From Hybos culiciformis (lineage: Eukaryota > Arthropoda > Insecta > Diptera > Hybotidae), in NCBI GenBank assembly GCA_964007475.1, contig OZ023275.1, forward strand, positions 5,518,001 through 5,582,000: a DNA stretch of 64,000 nt, given 5' to 3'. The stretch's first letter is position 1, and every line of letters begins with the position of its first letter. A program made the position numbers and the translations under genes. Under the pieces are notes generated by a model. It had not been told where the DNA came from. It was given only the letters and a program-made list of their open reading frames with translations, and made no database searches. This document shows positions 61,676 to 64,000 of the stretch, piece after piece.

Positions 61676-64000
61676 AGATTATCCAAAGTTAGGAAAAATT
61701 TGCCGTAAGACAATAACCACTACAACAATAAGGTCTCTAAATATTGATGATATTAAAAATTTGGCAGAAATTTTAGTTTTTTATATTCCATTCTGTAAAA
61801 TGGCCATAACTGCGATGATCAATGAATTAAAATATCGCTTAAAAATTCATTATAATCATTTCTCTTATAAATAATTCAATAATAACGTCATCATTTCGTC
61901 ATTAAATTAAATAACGTTTTTATTATTTTTGCGGACGGACATACATACATATATTATTTATACATCATATAAAGTCAGCCCCCGCAAAAAAATCAATAAC
62001 AGATAATCATATTATATGGGTGTTAATTTGATTGTTATATTAATAACTAAATGTGTGTAATTTTAAAAATAAAATTGTGTTCACATGCATATAAATATAT
62101 ATTATTACCGTATGTCGATTCCTGGATTTATCACCTAACGGAAATAATTAACACATTTATTTCCATTGTAATGAGTAAGTTAATTAATCAGTGATACATA
62201 ATGATAAAATAAAATGTTTACATATTGAATAATAAAATTACGTTTTTAGATTTCAGATATAATAATTTTATTTATGTATTGCTTCTAATCATCATGTAAA
62301 ATTGTAAATGATTAAGAAAATCATTATTAAAATGTATATTATAAATCCTTTATTTGAAGTGGGTTAAATTTTCAATATACATACATACGTATAATATGTA
62401 TGTACAGTAAAACTATCTTAGTGAATTAGAAGAAATGTTTTGTAGCAAAGAGCAAAAATAAATGTTCAGAATCAGGAGAAAAAATCAATTGTTCACTATC
62501 TAATTCCAAACTGATTAAGTAAATGAATCAGCTATTTGATAAATTGATTGGAACAAACACTGGGTTCAGAGCTAGTTCAAAGGGGTGAAAAGGAGGATAA
62601 TAAGTTATTTCATAGGAATAAGGTATCAGAACTAGAAATATTTATATATATTTGATAGCTTGGAATTAATTCTAGAACTGTTGAAACTATACGACTATAA
62701 TTCATATTAACATTCTATTGTACATAATATTTACAAATATATATACAAAAAAGTTTACTCTAATAGTCTAATGTCCATAATATTATAAATGTAGCAAAAA
62801 TTTAAAATTTCATATATTAAATTGCAATAAAAGAAAAGTTAATTAGGCCAAACTGGTCAGAAATCTTCTATAAAATAAAAATAAAAGTTTATGTTAACAT
62901 TTGTTCAGTTCTTTTTTTTTTTTTGCACATATAATTTATTCTCAAAAGCAAAAAAATACTTGATCCCCATTATTTGTTTTTTTTTGTTGTATTATTATTT
63001 TCTAAGATGAAATTTTGTTAATTTTGCATCTTTCCAGACTGAAACTACAATGTAAATCACTTATGACTACAACTATATTAATTTTTGCTTAATTGACAAT
63101 TATGAAGTGCAAAAATTACACAATTTGTAATTCAATGTTTTTTTTTATTATTATTACGAACTGGCTTTTTAATTTTATAACCAATATAAGTTTGTTCTAA
63201 AGAACTAAATTAATAAAAATGTTATGTCAGTAATTAAAGTGTTTTATGTTTGAGGTATATTGAAATAATTAAGGAAGGATTGTTTTTTAATTGACTGCTT
63301 GCTGAATGAGAACTTAATAATATATGGCCATTGACCAATAAACGAAAGTAATTAAAGCATTAAAAAGTGAAGAATTTTAAAAGGCGGTGTTAAAAAAATT
63401 TTCGAAAATTTCAGCTCCTCATTTTTATTATACATTTGGTTTTTGCGAACTGGCAAAGTTAAATTATATTAGTTAGAAAATTTGGCGGCTAAAAATAAAA
63501 AAAGAATTGGTACAATCTTCTTTTCTAGTGTTCAATTTTGATACAGAAGATGAAATTTTCGAGAATAAACTGTATTTACGGCTCTGTGTACACAATCTAC
63601 ATTAAAAATAAGTCGAGTTTATAACAAATCAACTCTAAAATTATCTCAATTCACGATATTTATATTATTCTTAGTTTATTAGAAAAGCATGGGTGATCGT
63701 TCAGTAAACTCAATATTATGCTAAATAGATTTTCAATGCATTGCAGAATTAATTTCTTTTTATTATTTCTTTTTTTTTTTTTACAATTTCTGCACCATAT
63801 GTGTGAAAAAAGTAGAAAATCAACACCTGCGGAATAAAAAAAAATAAATAAAAATGAAATAATAAAAACAAATAAATAAATTCTAAAATGGGAATGGTAT
63901 TAAAATTCTCACCATTTGTTTTGTTTTATGCTATAAGTGGTGACAAGAAAGGGTAAATAAAATTGAAAAATTATAATGACCATAACAGGAAGGCGCACTA
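61676..64000. other. AT-rich stretch to the window end
   Basis: No gene or mobile element recognised. A local inverted pair tttttgcgg/ccgcaaaaa lies at about 61926-61990. The last 200 bases are A-rich with no exon visible. Confidence 0.35.

Noticed and set aside
61926..61990. Inverted pair tttttgcgg / ccgcaaaaa
   Set aside because: Only nine bases with unlike surroundings; too short for a transposon end and no duplication seen.
1..64000. tRNA, rRNA, CRISPR, bacterial operons or mitochondrial insert
   Set aside because: Read for T-loop-like motifs, regular direct repeats with spacers, ribosome-binding patterns and familiar mitochondrial coding; none was seen. A tRNAscan or BLAST run would settle it.

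Overview
This window looks like nuclear DNA of an insect, most likely a fly. It is very AT-rich (roughly 80% A+T by eye), full of homopolymer runs and short ATT/AAAT repeats, and gene-sparse with long introns. Exons have GT-AG borders. There is no operon structure, and I saw no tRNA, rRNA or CRISPR array. The transposon types (hAT-like elements with 8-bp target duplications, foldback MITEs) and a TATA plus TCAGT-type initiator pair fit an arthropod. The species cannot be told from the sequence.

Layout. (1) 1-7.4 kb: the end of a plus-strand gene. Its terminal coding exon (6343-7088) encodes an acidic protein I do not recognise. Most or all of the upstream sequence is intron and carries a hAT-type element (308-1077). 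(2) 7.4-34 kb: a long, mostly empty region with a 1.87-kb palindromic hAT-like element (12287-14152), a 0.5-kb interspersed repeat (19204-19725), a small MITE (24268-24514) and a decayed hAT with transposase remains (24831-25505). (3) 34.1-49.9 kb: a minus-strand gene with three well-supported coding exons and a possible small first exon about 11 kb upstream. The predicted product is about 384 residues, secreted, rich in N-glycosylation sequons, basic and helical. It may be a cytokine-like ligand, with Unpaired as my best but uncertain guess. Its 3' flank holds a perfect 20-bp hairpin. (4) Inside the presumed first intron, on the opposite strand, lies a compact candidate gene (TATA box, initiator, 101-codon ORF, AATAAA at the stop) and a foldback MITE (45126-45317). 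(5) 50-64 kb: mostly AT-rich non-coding sequence with a 415-bp foldback element between TTAA sites (54011-54425), an isolated exon-like fragment (58189-58365), and a second, inverted copy of the 0.5-kb repeat (58767-59530). That copy carries a nested MITE whose 5-bp target duplication is confirmed by comparison with the uninterrupted copy.

The two main genes show no functional link. The minus-strand gene would act outside the cell. The plus-strand exon has no signal peptide or membrane segment and is probably the tail of an intracellular or cytoplasmic-tail protein. Most readable structure in the window comes from transposons.
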